Source of the DNA: Mytilus trossulus
Lineage: Eukaryota > Mollusca > Bivalvia > Mytilida > Mytilidae
Direction of reading: 5' to 3'
NCBI RefSeq assembly: GCF_036588685.1
Contig: NC_086374.1
Location: 20,948,886 to 21,012,885 of the forward strand
DNA: 64,000 nt
Shown: positions 30,401-43,288 of the stretch, piece by piece
How positions within the stretch are numbered: the first letter of the stretch is position 1
How the letters are laid out: each line of letters begins with the position of its first letter
Translations under genes and position numbers: made by a program
The notes under the pieces: model-generated
What the model was told of the DNA's origin: nothing
Databases searched by the model: none
The model's input: only the letters and a program-made list of their open reading frames with translations

Positions 30401-32470
30401 CATTGTTAGTTTCTAAAAGAAAACATAAATACAGTATGTAATTTGTATATATTTCTTTGATACTGATCGAATTAAATACTTTTGATAAGAATATTATCTT
30501 TCTGTTTTCCGATCTAATATTAATATTTTAACCAGAATGTTCTCTCCCGTAAGGCTATGATGAAATACACAGTGATGCCCGTGGTTAAATCTTCAAACAT
30601 AATTAGTTTACATGTTATCAAGACAACAGACAATGCAACGTTATAATTGACCCAGATACAAACGATGTACAGTGGTCGTTTTAAAACAAATATAATTGCG
30701 TCGTCAAGGACCATCAAATGACCATACCAAAGACGTAGATAACAACCTGTATAAATGACCGATAACTTTCGAGACGTTTCGAGAATTTATTCTGGCTTCC
30801 GGCCGAGAGATATCGAGTGACCCATAGACACATCCAAAACTCACCAATATATAAGCATGAACCCCTCAGGGGGTTCATGCAAAAAATATCTCAGTCTCTA
30901 AGTGCTTTAATGAATATTTCTGTTGATATCAGTATAAAAAAATCATAACCGATCCTGAGCCATAAGTTCAGAAACTGGAATGATACAGTTATGTCATATA
31001 CATGAGATAAGACAGTTACGTAGTACGGTAGGTCAAATTTGAATAAGAATAATATTTAGATTTATGCAAGACGTCATCACTACGTACGACTACTCTCGCG
31101 AGTTGGTTGTCATGACCGTGGACATTAAGGAGTGCAGTATATTTTTTAATTTATGCATAATTGTGACTGGAAGGGAAGCAATCACCAATCAATCAACCAA
31201 TCAATCAATATTCATGAAATAAAATCCAAACACGACACCAGCAAAATCAAAGACAAATGTGGAGTATTGTCAACAATTCAAATATGATGTGCTGCTTTCG
31301 TTTTGCATTGGAGAGATTTTGGCGCAATAATGTCATTAACTTCTCTAATATTGATGCATCACTTTCTATTGTATTAACTACATTTATCATGGATTACATA
31401 AAATATATATGGCGGCTCACTCCTTAGTTACCACATGTCAATCTCATGATTTTACAGTAAATAGTAGCCATTGCAATGAAACACATCATTGATAAACGTT
31501 TTGGTTTGGGAATAATAAGAATTATATTCTTATTTTCAGTTGTTCAGAAATTAATTATCCAAGTAAAAGATTCGTTGGATATTTGCGGTTTTATCTTACA
31601 GGGGGTATAACAACCACAGACAGGGCTCCCTTTCGCTTTTTTAAACTATGTTATGTCTTGACCTATTTGTTGTAATTTTTACATGGTCTTGGTCGTTTTA
31701 TTTAGAACCACTCAGAAATAATTAAAACATCAAAGAAGTTAGGAAAACCATTAATGATTTGTTAGATAATATGCTTATATTAAGCTGATTGTTGGATTCA
31801 ATATGGTTTTTTTTGCATTTTTTTGTGATTATTGTAGTTGATGGTGATCTTAAAAGTTTACATCTTAATTTTTTTAAATAAATTTCTGAACAAGGGTCGA
31901 TTTAAAGCGTGAATATTGTTTCGACATAATTCTATTTTACATTACCTTTTGTTAAACCTTACTAATAAAATGGTGTTAGTTTGTTGTCTCGTTGAGGTAT
32001 TACCCGCATCTTTTTTAAACAGCAATATACAATCAATTTAATTGTTAACTTGAACCATCTATACCAATAAGTAAGACGCTATCTATAAAGCAAATACCTA
32101 CCTGCCAGTCTCGTAGTTTCGTCCACAATAGCTACTGGGACGAAGTGAACGTCTTATTATTAAACAATTTCTTATCAGCATGATCCCATTTCGTGAACGT
32201 AGGTCACTGGGTTCCTATGTATTAGTGTTCGGCATATACCTGTTAATAACAAAGTCAATTTATGTAATTTTAGAAGTCAAGGCAGAACCTGCCCAATTTC
32301 AAAGGAATTTGTTATAGCGATGAATTTTCTTGGGGCAAATACTAATACTACATGCACAAGAGTACCAAGTACAGTTCAAATAGTTGTTGCATAGAGTTGT
32401 TCAATTATAATTCTGTATCATCCTTGATCTATTTAAATTCATTGAAAACAATAAAAATTCATAATAAAAT
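27466..32470. other. Gene-poor upstream region of the cellulase gene
   Basis: About 5 kb of AT-rich DNA lies upstream of the cellulase start. A short repeat (27705-27790, minus; TCGGGTTGTTGTCTCTTTGA) also occurs at 32475-32560 in plus orientation. A small hairpin, GCATGAACCCC-TCAG-GGGGTTCATGC, lies at 30855-30880. No convincing exon, promoter or RNA gene was seen. Confidence 0.5.
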
Positions 32471-32474
32471 TGAA

Positions 32475-32900
32475 AATGGAAATGGGGAATGTGTCAAAGA
32501 GACAACCACCCGATCATAGAAAAAACAACAGCAGAAGGTCACCAATAGGTATACATGTACCATACAGTGTCTATCTTTTCGGCTCACTGACATTTTGATA
32601 ACCGCTTTTTTTTAAAACAATCATTGAATGATCATTTGTATTTTTTCATCTTTTATTTTTGTTACGGTCTAGTCATTCGACTCACTTGCATCCATTCCTA
32701 ACTCCAAGTCAGCAATAAAGGTACAAACAACTGATTAGATAAAAAGAGTTGTTGTCTGGCAATGAGAAGACTATCCACCAGAGAGCAATCAACGAAGAAG
32801 TAACCAAGTTGAACTATTAGTCATCGTGCGGTCAACAATGAGCAAAACCAGATAATAGTAAGCTACAAATACCCTGGCTTAATCAAATCTGAAAATGCGG
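32475..32900 (+). repeat. Two short dispersed repeats (R1-like and GGGGAATGTGTC type)
   Basis: At 32475-32560 there is AAATGGGGAATGTGTCAAAG, then AGACAACCACCCGATCATAG. At 32745-32900 a diverged R1 copy reads TCTGGCAATGAGAAGACTAT ... TGCGGTCAACAATGAGCAAA. Both families have other copies in the window. Confidence 0.55.
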
Positions 32901-32999
32901 TTTTAATAAAAAAAATAATTCAACAGAGAAGACCAAAGGCCCACTGTTTTTACTTAAATAACAATCCAAAAGAAAAGACAAACAGTCAAATGCTTAGTT

Positions 33000-34190
33000 T
33001 AAACAATTCAAATGGCTAGCCACGTTATCATCGGAGGCCTGAACATTGGCAATAACACTTCTCTGCGAAATTTGTTATCCAAAGGTCCGAAATATCATGA
33101 GCCGAAATAATTGGAAATGCAACTTAAAAAAACTGATGGATGCAGTCGCGGATTATGCCAGGCAATGGGCTAAACGCGAGAAAGGAGACGTAGATACTCT
33201 TTCCGAACGGATTAAGGCTACATGAAGTCGTTGATACAAATCCGAATAAAGTAACTAGACGGGTCTATCAATACCCACGCTACGTCAATTTGTAAAGACC
33301 CACATGTTGCCAAACACTTGTCCTACCTCCATGACAAATATGTTGTCGTCCCCGCAGATAAAATCCCAAATAACATTTTTTTTTGCAAATATCATTACAT
33401 AAACTGCTTGATGAATGAATTAGGTATTGAAAATTCACTTGGAAACTCGTACCCTCACGACACTTACCAAAGAGGAAATCCTGGATAATCATAGGTCTGT
33501 TCTGTGTTCCTTTTGAATTCGAACCAAAGATGAAGAACGGGATCTTCCATGTATTGGTAACCTACACTACACAAGTGTCCTTACAAACAACAGTATATTT
33601 CTGGGTCTTCCAAGTGCTCCACGAAACCTCTTTTTAAATTATCAATATCTATGTTGTCAGCAATTAAAGCCGGGCTCCAAAGTTATTGTGAAAGTGCCTA
33701 TTCTAGAGGTGGCGTGAATAAGATGTGGATACTAAAAAAATCCAAAGATCTTTTAGAGTACATACAATATAATACTCTCTCATTTTGCAATAGTATTAAA
33801 ACATTTGACTTTTCTACACTTTATACAAGTATGCCCCATTTCAAACTAAAAGAAAAATTGAAAGAGTTGGTATTACTTTTTTTTTTAAAGAATGTCGAAC
33901 GTAGATACAAGTAGCTTGTCTTGGGGAGGGATCAATCCTATTGTATAAGAATCACTCTGATCCAAACAAAAAGTTCTCTGAAACTGACATCAAGATGCTT
34001 GATTACTTGATTGACAACATTTTTGTTACGACAAGTCTGCCTCATATCTTGACTTACATTTAGAAATTGACAATGATGGTCGATTGAAAACAAAACTTTA
34101 CGACAAAAGAGATTATTTCGGCTTCCAAATTGTGAACTTTCCATTTCAATGTAGCAACTTGGGAAAGGCACATAAAAACAGCTGAGTTCT
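33000..34190 (+). pseudogene. Broken Penelope-like element (reverse transcriptase remnant)
   Basis: The plus strand carries pieces of one protein in shifting frames: SHVIIGGLNIGNNTSLRNLL (33013 on), then WAKREKGDVDTLSE, YLHDKYVVVPADK and IKTFDFSTLYTSMPH (in the frame open at 33651-33914), and last LDLHLEIDNDGRLKTK near 34045-34110. The FDFSTLYT block is the RT motif A region of Penelope-like elements common in molluscs. Several stops, frameshifts and a deletion of the catalytic YxDD part show that it is dead. Start and end are approximate. Confidence 0.75.
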
Positions 34191-34800
34191 TACTATGGAA
34201 AGACAACCAAAGACAGCTGAATAACAGGGTTGAGACTTGGGATAGACACCTAAAGACAGCTGAATGGCCCGAGAACACAGGTATTTCGTAGTGCATTTAT
34301 TTAAGACAATAAATTCAAATTAAAAATATCGCACCTGCTCCATCTCAAAAAGATTTTTTACAGTGTAGTGTACTTTTATTGGGACAAATAATATCAATTT
34401 ATAGAAACTTCTACTAGCTCTAATTAAAAAATAAATCTGTTATGCGGGTTTAAAATTCAGTTTGACAGCTTCAGATGTACTAATTTTTTTATCTATTTGA
34501 ACAGGACCAAATATTTACTTAACATAAAGATACAGCACCAAACTTTTTTTAACATATAATTTCATCCCTTTACTCAAGAAATAAATTGGGATAGTGTAAT
34601 AAGAAAATGCCAGTTATTCTTATTAGGAACCAAAAGAGGACAGAATAACAGGTTTGTAACTTGGGAAAGGCACATAAAAACAGTTGAAATACGGATTTGT
34701 GACTTGGGGAAAGGCACATAAAAACAGTTGGGTTTGTGACTTGGGAAAGGCACATAAAAACAGTTGGGTTTGTGACTTGGGAATGGCACATAAAAACATT
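34150..34800 (+). repeat. Degenerate tandem repeat based on GACTTGGGAAAGGCACATAA
   Basis: A unit of about 44 bases with ACTTGGGAAAGGCACATAAA and AACAGTTG recurs four times in 34645-34800 and, more diverged, two or three times in 34150-34270. The first unit abuts the Penelope remnant, so the repeat may derive from its 3' region. Confidence 0.75.
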
Positions 34801-34809
34801 TGAACTACG

Positions 34810-36780
34810 GGTTTTTGACTAGTTCGTTAAAATTCTACTGTCGTTATTAAATAATAAGAACACACTAAAAAAATATTAACAAATCCAAAAATTATCAATA
34901 TAAATCTAGTATAGTTTGAAAATAAATCGGACTACAAAATGGCAATTATGGAGAATCTAACCATCAAATAAGACTTTGGTCGAGAATAGTTGATAATCGT
35001 GTGTCGCAGCTGTCAAAGAAGAGCATTCACACCTTATAATAAAAGGAAATAAAAGTCCGGCATATTATATCTTAATCTATCTTACAGGATTAATGACAAC
35101 TGGTCTCCATTTATGACACTGTCGCTTTCCATATACCGTGTTAGTGACATGACATTGATAAACTAGATCGAAACTTTGTAGCAGATGTTAACAAAACAAT
35201 AATATTTGAAAATGATGAAATCAATGCGGGCTATGATAACTTGATTTTATTTATGTAAGATCAATGTTTATTGAAAAACATTTGTGAATGCTAAATGTCA
35301 GTGGTACTCTATTTTCTTATATATTATAATGCATATTCACTAACGAAAACGAAAGTAAAAGAGTAAAAGTTAGCAACTATATATTTCCAATTTTTAAGCC
35401 TCTATTTTACTTTGGCATATGAGTATATGAGGTCAGAATGAGATAAAAGAACACGTCTTTAAAACCTGCCAAACACTAAGACGAAGACGGCATATCAATA
35501 AATGCATACATGTTTGATACTAAGTACTCTTGAAAAATAATTTTCTGTAGAATTCATTATACTGACCAGAGGTTAAAGCCGAGAAAAGTACAACTGTCAC
35601 TATAGGTAAAAGATGTGGTAATGGTTTGATATAAAAAAAAAATAATGAAACATTGATCTGACCGATAGATAATAGTCGTAGTAATTTCAGTATTAGGCTG
35701 AATGAATGTACAACACTGACCAAGCAGTGTATGTGACAGTAATTGTGCAGACTAAATGGTCTCACTTTAGTGGACACTAGCCATGGACAGCGAATCAAAT
35801 GAAAAAATGTATCTCCGGCAATACAACCAAAAGATTTATTAAAAAAAATAAACATGATATTTATTAGTTTTAGGGTTTTTGGCGTCAGTCAAGATATAGA
35901 GGAATAATTATCTCGTTGTGCTTGTCTTGTGTCCCATCTTCTGTTTCTACTATAACGGCTTTTGGCCAATACAAAGATCCATTTAAAACCCCGTAATTCA
36001 AAAATCAAGACCCAAAAACAGTACTGAAGCTGGAAGTATTGATTTAGGTTTGATTCTTTATTTGGTTGATGTTAAAAGTTCGTTTCGATTTATTTAGAAC
36101 GCTAGTATTTAGTCTTTTTAGTATCATTGAATTATCGTTAAATTTAGAAATGATAGCAATGTTGAATCATTCAATACAGGCTGTGTTACTATTACTTCCT
36201 GCGAGATGATATATGTAGAGTACTATTTCAAGGGTTTAATATTTGAAAAAGAAGATGTATTCATGAAATATTTTATTTAAAAAGATGTCTAAACCTGTGA
36301 CAAGAATGATGATGTTTCCGGTGGGTTTAGTTCTCAAAAGAGATTTACAAATGTCCATGTTTGACTGTCTTAATTGACTTTCACGGCCATGCCGCACATT
36401 AGAATAGAAAATAACAGTCTTTAATTTTCTGTAAAGAATTTTGTAGATAGTGATTGCCTTTTCGTCCTTTTTGAAAGGCCATATTGTTATTTGTTTTTGT
36501 AATGGTTTTTGAATGTACCATATTGATTATTTTCTTCCATTGTCCTGCTTTAACTGACTAAGATATTTGTAGCTAAATTAACCATTAATTTTATGTAGAT
36601 ATGGAAATCTTTCAATCTGTCTTAACTTTATGAATACTGAAAACCATTGCAAACTAAATCTTTATACTATTACTGACATAAAGAGGAGGATTTTAGTATT
36701 TCTTTCTTACAGATCATTAGATTTTTTCATCCATATCTGATTCACAATAAATGTAGTATCTTTAGTTTCCCTGAAGCCCA
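34810..36780. other. Non-coding stretch, nothing recognised
   Basis: The stretch is AT-rich. A minus-strand frame at 35520-35855 has a hydrophobic stretch but no family signal. No repeat copy with a partner in the window was noted. Confidence 0.4.
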
Positions 36781-36784
36781 CCTT

Positions 36785-37400
36785 TTACTTAAGAGGGTAG
36801 AAAAATACCAGAGGGACATTCCAACTCATAGTTCGAAAATAAACTAACAACGCCATGGCTAAATAAAGGCAACAGTAGTATACCGCTGTTCAAAACTCGT
36901 AAATCCATGGACAAAAAACAAAATCGGGGTAACAAACTAAAACTGAGGGAAACTCATTAAATATATAAGAGAAGAACAACAACACAACATAAAAATGTAA
37001 CACACACAGAAACGGACTAAGCATTAGACAAAATCCGATGACAATAACAAATATAACATCAAAACCAATTACACGAATTACACTAAAAAAGAAAAAGACA
37101 AACAATAGTACACAAGACACAACAAAGAAAACTAAAGACTATGCGGTATGGGCTTTGCTCATTTTTGAAGGCCGTACGGTGACCTATAGTTGTTACTGTC
37201 TGTGTCATTTTGGTCTTTTGTTGATAGTTGTCTCATTGGCAAAACATACCACATCTTCTTTTTTATAAGCAACACAAACCATCACAAACTGGGGATGATC
37301 TCATGTGCTCCTGAAAGATATGCAAATCATGCTCCACACGTGGCACCCGTTGTGTTACTTATAGAAACGAATGTTAAATGAAGCCTTTGGCAGAGCTTCA
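36785..37400. repeat. R2 repeat followed by R1 and further dispersed pieces
   Basis: R2 in plus orientation (CAGTAGTATACCGCTGTTC near 36870, then AACTAAAACTGAGGGAAAC) is followed at 37130-37262 by R1 in minus orientation (GTTGTCTCATTGGCA, CATACCACATCTTC). Next comes a piece with CACGTGGCACCCGTTGTG, which recurs near 52540 as CATGTGGCACCCGCCGTG. Short open frames here belong to the repeats. Confidence 0.65.
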
Positions 37401-37559
37401 GTATAACGTTGTTTTTAAGGAAGCACTCTTGTGCATTTGCGTGTCCAGTGGAGCGAATGATGCTCACGTCTTCTTTACTTGTTTAATTCTACAAGTTACA
37501 TGTAACAGACTGATTTTTTGTCTATCTGATGAGTTAAGCCTTCTTCAAATGATTTTTTT

Positions 37560-37935
37560 AGCTCGTTCTTATGTTGTACTGTTATACCTCTGTCCCAAGT
37601 TAGGGGGAGGATTGGGATCCCGCTAACATGTTTAACCCCGCCACATTATTTATGTATGTGTCTGTCCACAGTCAGTAGCCTGTAATTCAGTGGTTGTCGT
37701 TTGTTTATGTGTTACATATTTGTTTTTCGTTCATTTTTTACATAAATAAGGTCGTTAGTTTTCTCGTTTGAATTGTTTTACATTGTCTTATCTTTTATAG
37801 CTGACTATGTGGTATGGGCTTTGCTCATTGTTGAAGGCCGTACGGTAACCCACAGTTGTTAATGTTTGTGTCATTTTGGTCTTTTTGTGGATATTTGTCT
37901 CATTGGCAATCATACCACATCTTCTTTTTTATATG
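37560..37935. repeat. Dispersed repeat ending in an R1 copy (minus)
   Basis: The stretch reads CTCTGTCCCAAGTTAGGGGG, ATCCCGCTAACATGTTTAAC and CCCGCCACATT, then a T-rich part, and then R1 at 37795-37932. A related, reverse-oriented piece occurs at 58545-58790. Confidence 0.65.
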
Positions 37936-38159
37936 ATGGTGGTCCAAGAATTATATGTGTGAAGTCATTCAGTATATCCTGAATTTTCGAAGTAAATTGA
38001 CAATGATTTATTAATGGTATTTGTATAATATTTTAATTGGAAAATACAATTTGTGTAGTATTACAGTGCCAGTTATTTATATAATGAGTAGGCTCTTCTG
38101 TTTTCTTGTGTTGTCATATTGTCTTTTCATAGACGTGTACCGGTTGGTTCATATTCTGA

Positions 38160-39260
38160 GCATATATAATAAAATAAACAGCTGCGCCACGAGCGCATGA
38201 TACGCCCTTCGTCTTGTGTGAAAGTTTAATGCAATAATCATAATAAATTTCCGAGAAAGTTTAAAGCAATAATCATATATTGTTTTTGAGATACGGAGGG
38301 ACAAATACCCCCCCTCTTTTTTTTTTCTCAAAAAAACTAAATATCACTAAGATAAAATTTTGAATCAAAACCAAAAAGTATACAGATCTTAAGATTAATG
38401 TAAAAAAGAAGTGTGTAAAGTTTTAAGCAATAATCATAAATTGATTTTGAGATACGGCGTGACATGTAAAAATACCCTCCCCCTTTTTTTACAAAATACT
38501 AAATAATTGAAAAATAAAATTTTAAATCATCACCAAAAAGTATACAGATCTGCAGATTAATATAACAAAGAAGTGTGTAAAGTTTCAAGCAATAATCATA
38601 AAGGTTTATGAGATACGGTGCGACATGTTAAAACCCCTCCCCCTTTTTTTACAAAATACTAAATAACAGAAAAATGAAATTTTAAATCATCACCAAAAAG
38701 TATACAGATATTAAGATTGATATAAAAAAGAAGTGTGTAAAGTTTTAAGCAATAATCATTAATCGTTTTTGAGATACGGTGCGACATGTAAAAAAACCCT
38801 CCCCCTTTTTTTTTTTACAAAATACTCAATAACTCAAAAATAAAATGTTTAATCATCACCAAAAAGTATAAAGATCTTTGAATTAATATAACTAAGAAGT
38901 GTGTAAAGTTTTAAGCAATAATCAAAAATAGTTTTTGATATACCGTGCAGTGCGACATGTGAAAAAACACACACCTGTTTTGGTGACAAAGTGGCGTAAC
39001 TCAAAAAGTTTTATCTCAATTTCTCAATTTCAACAAAAATATTAATCTCAATTTCAACAAAAAGTATACAGATAATTTAACCATCATAAGAAACAACTAT
39101 AATAAGTTTCATGAAATTTGGATAAGTCGTTCTCAAGTTACGGTGCGACATGTTTACGCCGGACAGACGGACAGACGGACAGACAGACCAACGGACACCG
39201 GACATTTGTATAACATAATACGTCCCGTCAATATTTTGACGGGCGTATAAAAAATGTATC
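38160..39260. repeat. Composite repeat with four to five internal units and a (GGACAGAC) tail
   Basis: Units of about 165-180 bases contain AAGTGTGTAAAGTTTTAAGC, GAGATACGG, GCGACATGT and CACCAAAAAGTATACAGAT. They recur from about 38235 to 38960. The run ends in CGGACAGACGGACAGAC and a hairpin CGTCCCGTCAATATTTTGAC-GGGCG near 39220-39245. The start (ATGATACGCCC) looks like the inverse of that end, so the block may be one element with short inverted ends. Confidence 0.65.
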
Positions 39261-39550
39261 AACGAAATTTTGACACAAAGGATATTATAATATAAAACCT
39301 GGCGCAAATATAAAATTTGAATCATGGTATGTATGATGAGTTTATTATGTATACATTGATTTGTTTAATACTGTATATGAAATTTGAACCCTACTTTCAA
39401 AGTAAATAATTCGCTAAAATCAAACGTTATAAGGCGAATAAACTAAACATTCCAGTAATAATAACACGACCAGGCATATCAGGAAAATTACATTCCAATA
39501 ATCAAAACACGGTCAAGCATTTCAGGAAAAAATATCTCATTAAAATGTAA

Positions 39551-39562
39551 TATATATATATA
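39551..39562 (+). promoter_or_regulatory. Possible TATA region of the cysteine-rich peptide gene
   Basis: A TATATATATATA run lies about 60-70 bases before the ATG at 39621, a reasonable distance for a short 5' UTR. Such runs are frequent in AT-rich DNA, so support is weak. Confidence 0.25.
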
Positions 39563-39620
39563 CAGGTATCAATGTTCAGGTTTACATCATCACGCAAAGC
39601 ACAACCAAACTGTGAGAAAG

Positions 39621-41049
39621 ATGGACGGAAAATATTACATGTTTTTACTTATAATTGGAATCCTCATAACTTATGGTAAGAAAATCATGATTAAATCTAA
39701 TTAAATACCAAAATATTCAAGTATATCCTTTCTAATTTTCATAAATAAGTGTACGGTTATATAGATGGGTTAATAAAGATGTATCAGTATGTATTCAATA
39801 GAAATATAATACATTTTAGAATATTTTATGGTAAATAGTTTTTACTCCTGGTTTAGACTAGATATATCATGAACTTAAAGTAGATGATTTGATTTTCTGA
39901 TTAATAACATGTGTTTTAAACCAATTGTTTATAACAATACTGAGAGCACACAACTTCAAAAGTCTGAGAAGACAACTATTCCGATATAAAATCAGTCAAA
40001 ATTTATAAATGATTTTTGTAGGTACCACTGAAAGGAGCGGGGATTGCAATCGTGTAAGATGTAGAAGAATTTGTCCTGGTAGCATGTTCCAAGTCAATGA
40101 CGATGGATGTATTCTCTGTCGCTGTAAGTTTTTATCTGCTAGTTTAGGATTTGTGTGCGTGTTGGTTTCTTATATTTGTGTGTTTGTTATAAAAGGACAT
40201 TCGGTAAAATACCATATAGCTTCGAACGTTATACAATCGGATGATTTTGACGGACTTTTGTGTGTCGACTTTTATAAAGTGATTTAAATTAAAAAAAAAT
40301 TACCAACATGCAGACATTTAAAATCAAACAATAAACCGGCATATAAGAAATAATTGCAATCTGCGGTTAACATATAAGCATGTAAACATTAAACCCAAGA
40401 CGTAAATAATTACAAGAACGATTCTAGTTGTGTACCATTGCTAATATGACGAAATCATGTAATGCACGATATCACTGGCCGCGCGGAGACCGGGGACTTC
40501 ACTGTAAGTAAAAACATATACACCTCGACAATATATTGTTCTTTCATTAAGTCACAAGATGTATACCTCCATTAGGTTACAAGACACACACCTTAATTAA
40601 GTAAATATAATCTCCTTAAAAAAACTAAGACACGCACCTCCACAACAATAATTACTTTCACTAAGTAATACATTCTTGTAATATTCTTTATCGTAGAATT
40701 TGCTGCATAATTGCATTCATAGAAAAGAGGTGAAAGACGAAACTTAACATTAGGAACATATCCGCTATCATCTATGAAACGGATGTTCCATAACTCGTGA
40801 TGGCGTTCATGCTATTTTCGAAGGGATGTTTATAAATTCACCAACTTGCATGCATTGAACTGTTCTAAGAATATATATTTCTTTTATGTATACTAGTATA
40901 AACAATTCTGAAAAGAAGTACTGTTGCCTTTGAGTTTGTTTTATCCTATTTTGTTTCTCGTTTCAGGTTGTACGTCCCCAGGACCAAACTGTATTAACAC
41001 AAGACCAGAAACATCCTTAAAGGATTTACTCAGACTTAGTAAAGGATAA
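39621..41049 (+). CDS. Small secreted cysteine-rich peptide with antistasin-like spacing (3 exons)
   Basis: Exons are 39621-39675, 40022-40123 and 40967-41049, with GT-AG borders, both junctions in phase 1 and 79 codons plus TAA. Residues 1-19 form a hydrophobic signal peptide (MFLLIIGILITYG at the end). The mature part has eight Cys at 27, 32, 36, 48, 51, 53, 54 and 61. The order C-x4-C-x3-C-x11-C-x2-C-x-C with DDGCILCRC matches the second half of antistasin-type protease inhibitor domains. A basic cluster RCRRIC is notable. It may act as a secreted serine protease inhibitor or a defence peptide, but the domain is shorter than a full antistasin repeat, so the function is a guess. The ATG is the first one after the possible TATA region. 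An AATAAA follows at 41059. Confidence 0.8.
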
Positions 41050-41058
41050 ACTTAATGA

Positions 41059-41064
41059 AATAAA
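41059..41064 (+). other. Polyadenylation signal AATAAA of the cysteine-rich peptide gene
   Basis: The hexamer lies ten bases after the stop codon. It is close to the stop, but a short 3' UTR is plausible for such a gene. Confidence 0.5.
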
Positions 41065-41489
41065 GAATTCTATGTAAACATATACGCAGACTGAATAAAA
41101 AATATCAGGTCAATGTCAGAAAGATATAATTTTATTGTTGATGAGGCCGAGAACCATGAGAAGCGCGAGATTTACTAAGCCATTAGAAGTTTCCTTCTGA
41201 ATGCAATTTTTTTTTAATTTTTGCTGACAAAGACCTAAAATTAGGTATTTTTACTACGCTTGCAACTGCTACAATTATAGTTATGCAATGTCAACTTATT
41301 TTTTCCACCAATTAAACGAACCCCAAATGGTAAAAAATACTACTTGACATGAAAAAGACATTGCACGACATGTCACTTTGTTACTATAATTGTTAAAAAA
41401 AAAAAGACGATATAAATAGCTCTATCTGTCATATAAATAACGTTCTGAAATTGAAAACCAGTCACTATCTATATATAGGAAGATGTGGT

Positions 41490-41575
41490 ATGAGTATCAG
41501 GATTATAATTTAATTCACCAGACGCGCGTTTCGCCTACATAAGACTCACCAGTGACGCTCAAAGCAAAACAGTTA
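41490..41575 (-). repeat. Dispersed repeat with R3 core
   Basis: ATCAGGATTATAATTTAATT, CACCAGACGCGCGTTTCGCC and ACTCACCAGTGACGCTC occur in order, the reverse complement of the 27060-27150 copy. Confidence 0.65.
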
Positions 41576-41579
41576 TTTC

Positions 41580-42670
41580 CAAAAAAATGTGCCAATGTGT
41601 TATCGATATAAAATCGAGAAATGGGAAACACTTATGAACCACAAAAAACAGACGACAACAGTTTTCTATTACAGTTATTGGGTGTGAGCGTTTGTGATGG
41701 AAGATAATTCCAGAAAATTGCTTCAGACGAACACAATTTATAAAGCTGTATCTTCCTTCAACCAAGGTGCCTTAAAATGTATTAAGAAACACTCTTGTCA
41801 TATTCATAGTGAAACAAGAGTCAAGAGTATCGATTGAGGATTACAAAAAAGAATGAAAACATTAGCGAACTTTAACTAGTGCATTTGTATAATTCACAAT
41901 AGATATAACTAGAAGTCGTTTTATTGAAGAAAAAAACCCCAGAGTTAAAAACATTTTTTATACAGATTTCTGGCATATATTTCGTACCCCATACATTCCT
42001 CTATCGTCACAATCTGATAAAGCTTACTTAAAGAAATTGCTTATTAGTGAAGCCAAACTAAATTTAATCAAATTTTGTTCTATTGAGAAACCATATATTT
42101 ACATACGACGCAGCAAGGTGTCCTTTGATTATATACTTCTCTGTAGTACTAATTAAGACTTAATTTTCTTGTGTGTAGAAAGAGCGTCAAGAACTATAGA
42201 TAAAAATCTACGGAAGATGTTTTTGTTTGGTATAACCTGAATGTTTATAAAAAGGATACATCAGAAATTACCCATAGCATTTGATTGGCCAGCAGTTAGT
42301 GGGAAGATTTCAAAGAAGCCGAGTCAGTTTGTTCGGTGCACTCATTTTGACATCGATGATCAATGCATGAAGTTCTATGTTGTAAAGCAATAATTTTATA
42401 ATTTCAAGTTTATCAGATTGTCATTCCTCAATTGCTAAATGTAACCATGATGGGTAGTCCAGTGTACCTCATGTATTATTCTGTCTCCAAGTGGCCAAGT
42501 ACAAATAAGATACATTTTACATGTTTAAAAAACGAATTTTGAAGAAAAGGATTATGTTTTGGGTGATTTTGTTTTGGTGTCCTTTTAATTATTCAACTAC
42601 TGCGTTGAGCATAAATTTTGTAAGTATATTATTGGTGTTACAAAGATGTGCACAAATGTAGCAGTCCTGT
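41580..42670. other. Non-coding stretch, nothing recognised
   Basis: No exon, hairpin or repeat partner was recognised. It is ordinary AT-rich sequence between repeats. Confidence 0.35.
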
Positions 42671-42700
42671 CTGAATTGGGTAGATATCCTCTTTATATAA

Positions 42701-43288
42701 ATGATAACACATATGTTTATGTATTGGCATAGACTAGAGAATTCTCCATCTGATTTATTGAAAAATGCTTATGCTGAGTTAAAAATGATAGAAAGTAATG
42801 GTCAAACTAGTTCCAATAATTCATGGCACTCTAATATCATTTTCTACAGTGAAAAATTGGGTATTGACCTTCGGCAAAAATTAATTAAAAAACTTACTGA
42901 AAAAAAACCTCAAATTAAATTTTCAAAATGATTGGGAGAAAATGCGAGATTTTTATTTACAGAAGCAAGGCAAATTTGACACTTATTTTTCATTCAAAAG
43001 GTCATTTGACTATGAAAATTATTTAGATTTAAAGCATCCACAAAAACATTTTTTAACAAAATACAGACTTAGCAATCACTGTTTAAGAATAGAAACTGGC
43101 AGACATGAACGAATGACCAATGTATGTGGTAAATATGAAATATTACCTCGACATGAGAGGATATGTTTATATTGTAATTCAAATTGTATTGAAAATGAAA
43201 TGCACTTTCTTCTGGAATGCCCTATTTACAATAACCTCAGAAGAGATATCACTGATTATATAAAAAAAAAAATACCCCAGTTTAGATA
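42701..43288 (+). pseudogene. LINE ORF2 C-terminal fragment with a frameshift
   Basis: Two overlapping frames (42701-42931 and 42942-43289) together read as one protein tail. The second part has LRIETGRHER, ERICLYCNS and ENEMHFLLECPIYNNLR, the CxxC...H...C tail typical of RT-bearing non-LTR elements in invertebrates. A one-base change near 42925 breaks the frame. No RT core is present, so this is a 5'-truncated dead copy. It is a different family from the LINE at 1-2838. Confidence 0.75.

Noticed and set aside
35520-35855. Minus-strand 111-codon frame with a hydrophobic stretch
   Set aside because: It has no recognisable domain, no signal peptide near its Met and no partner exon; chance is likely in AT-rich DNA.
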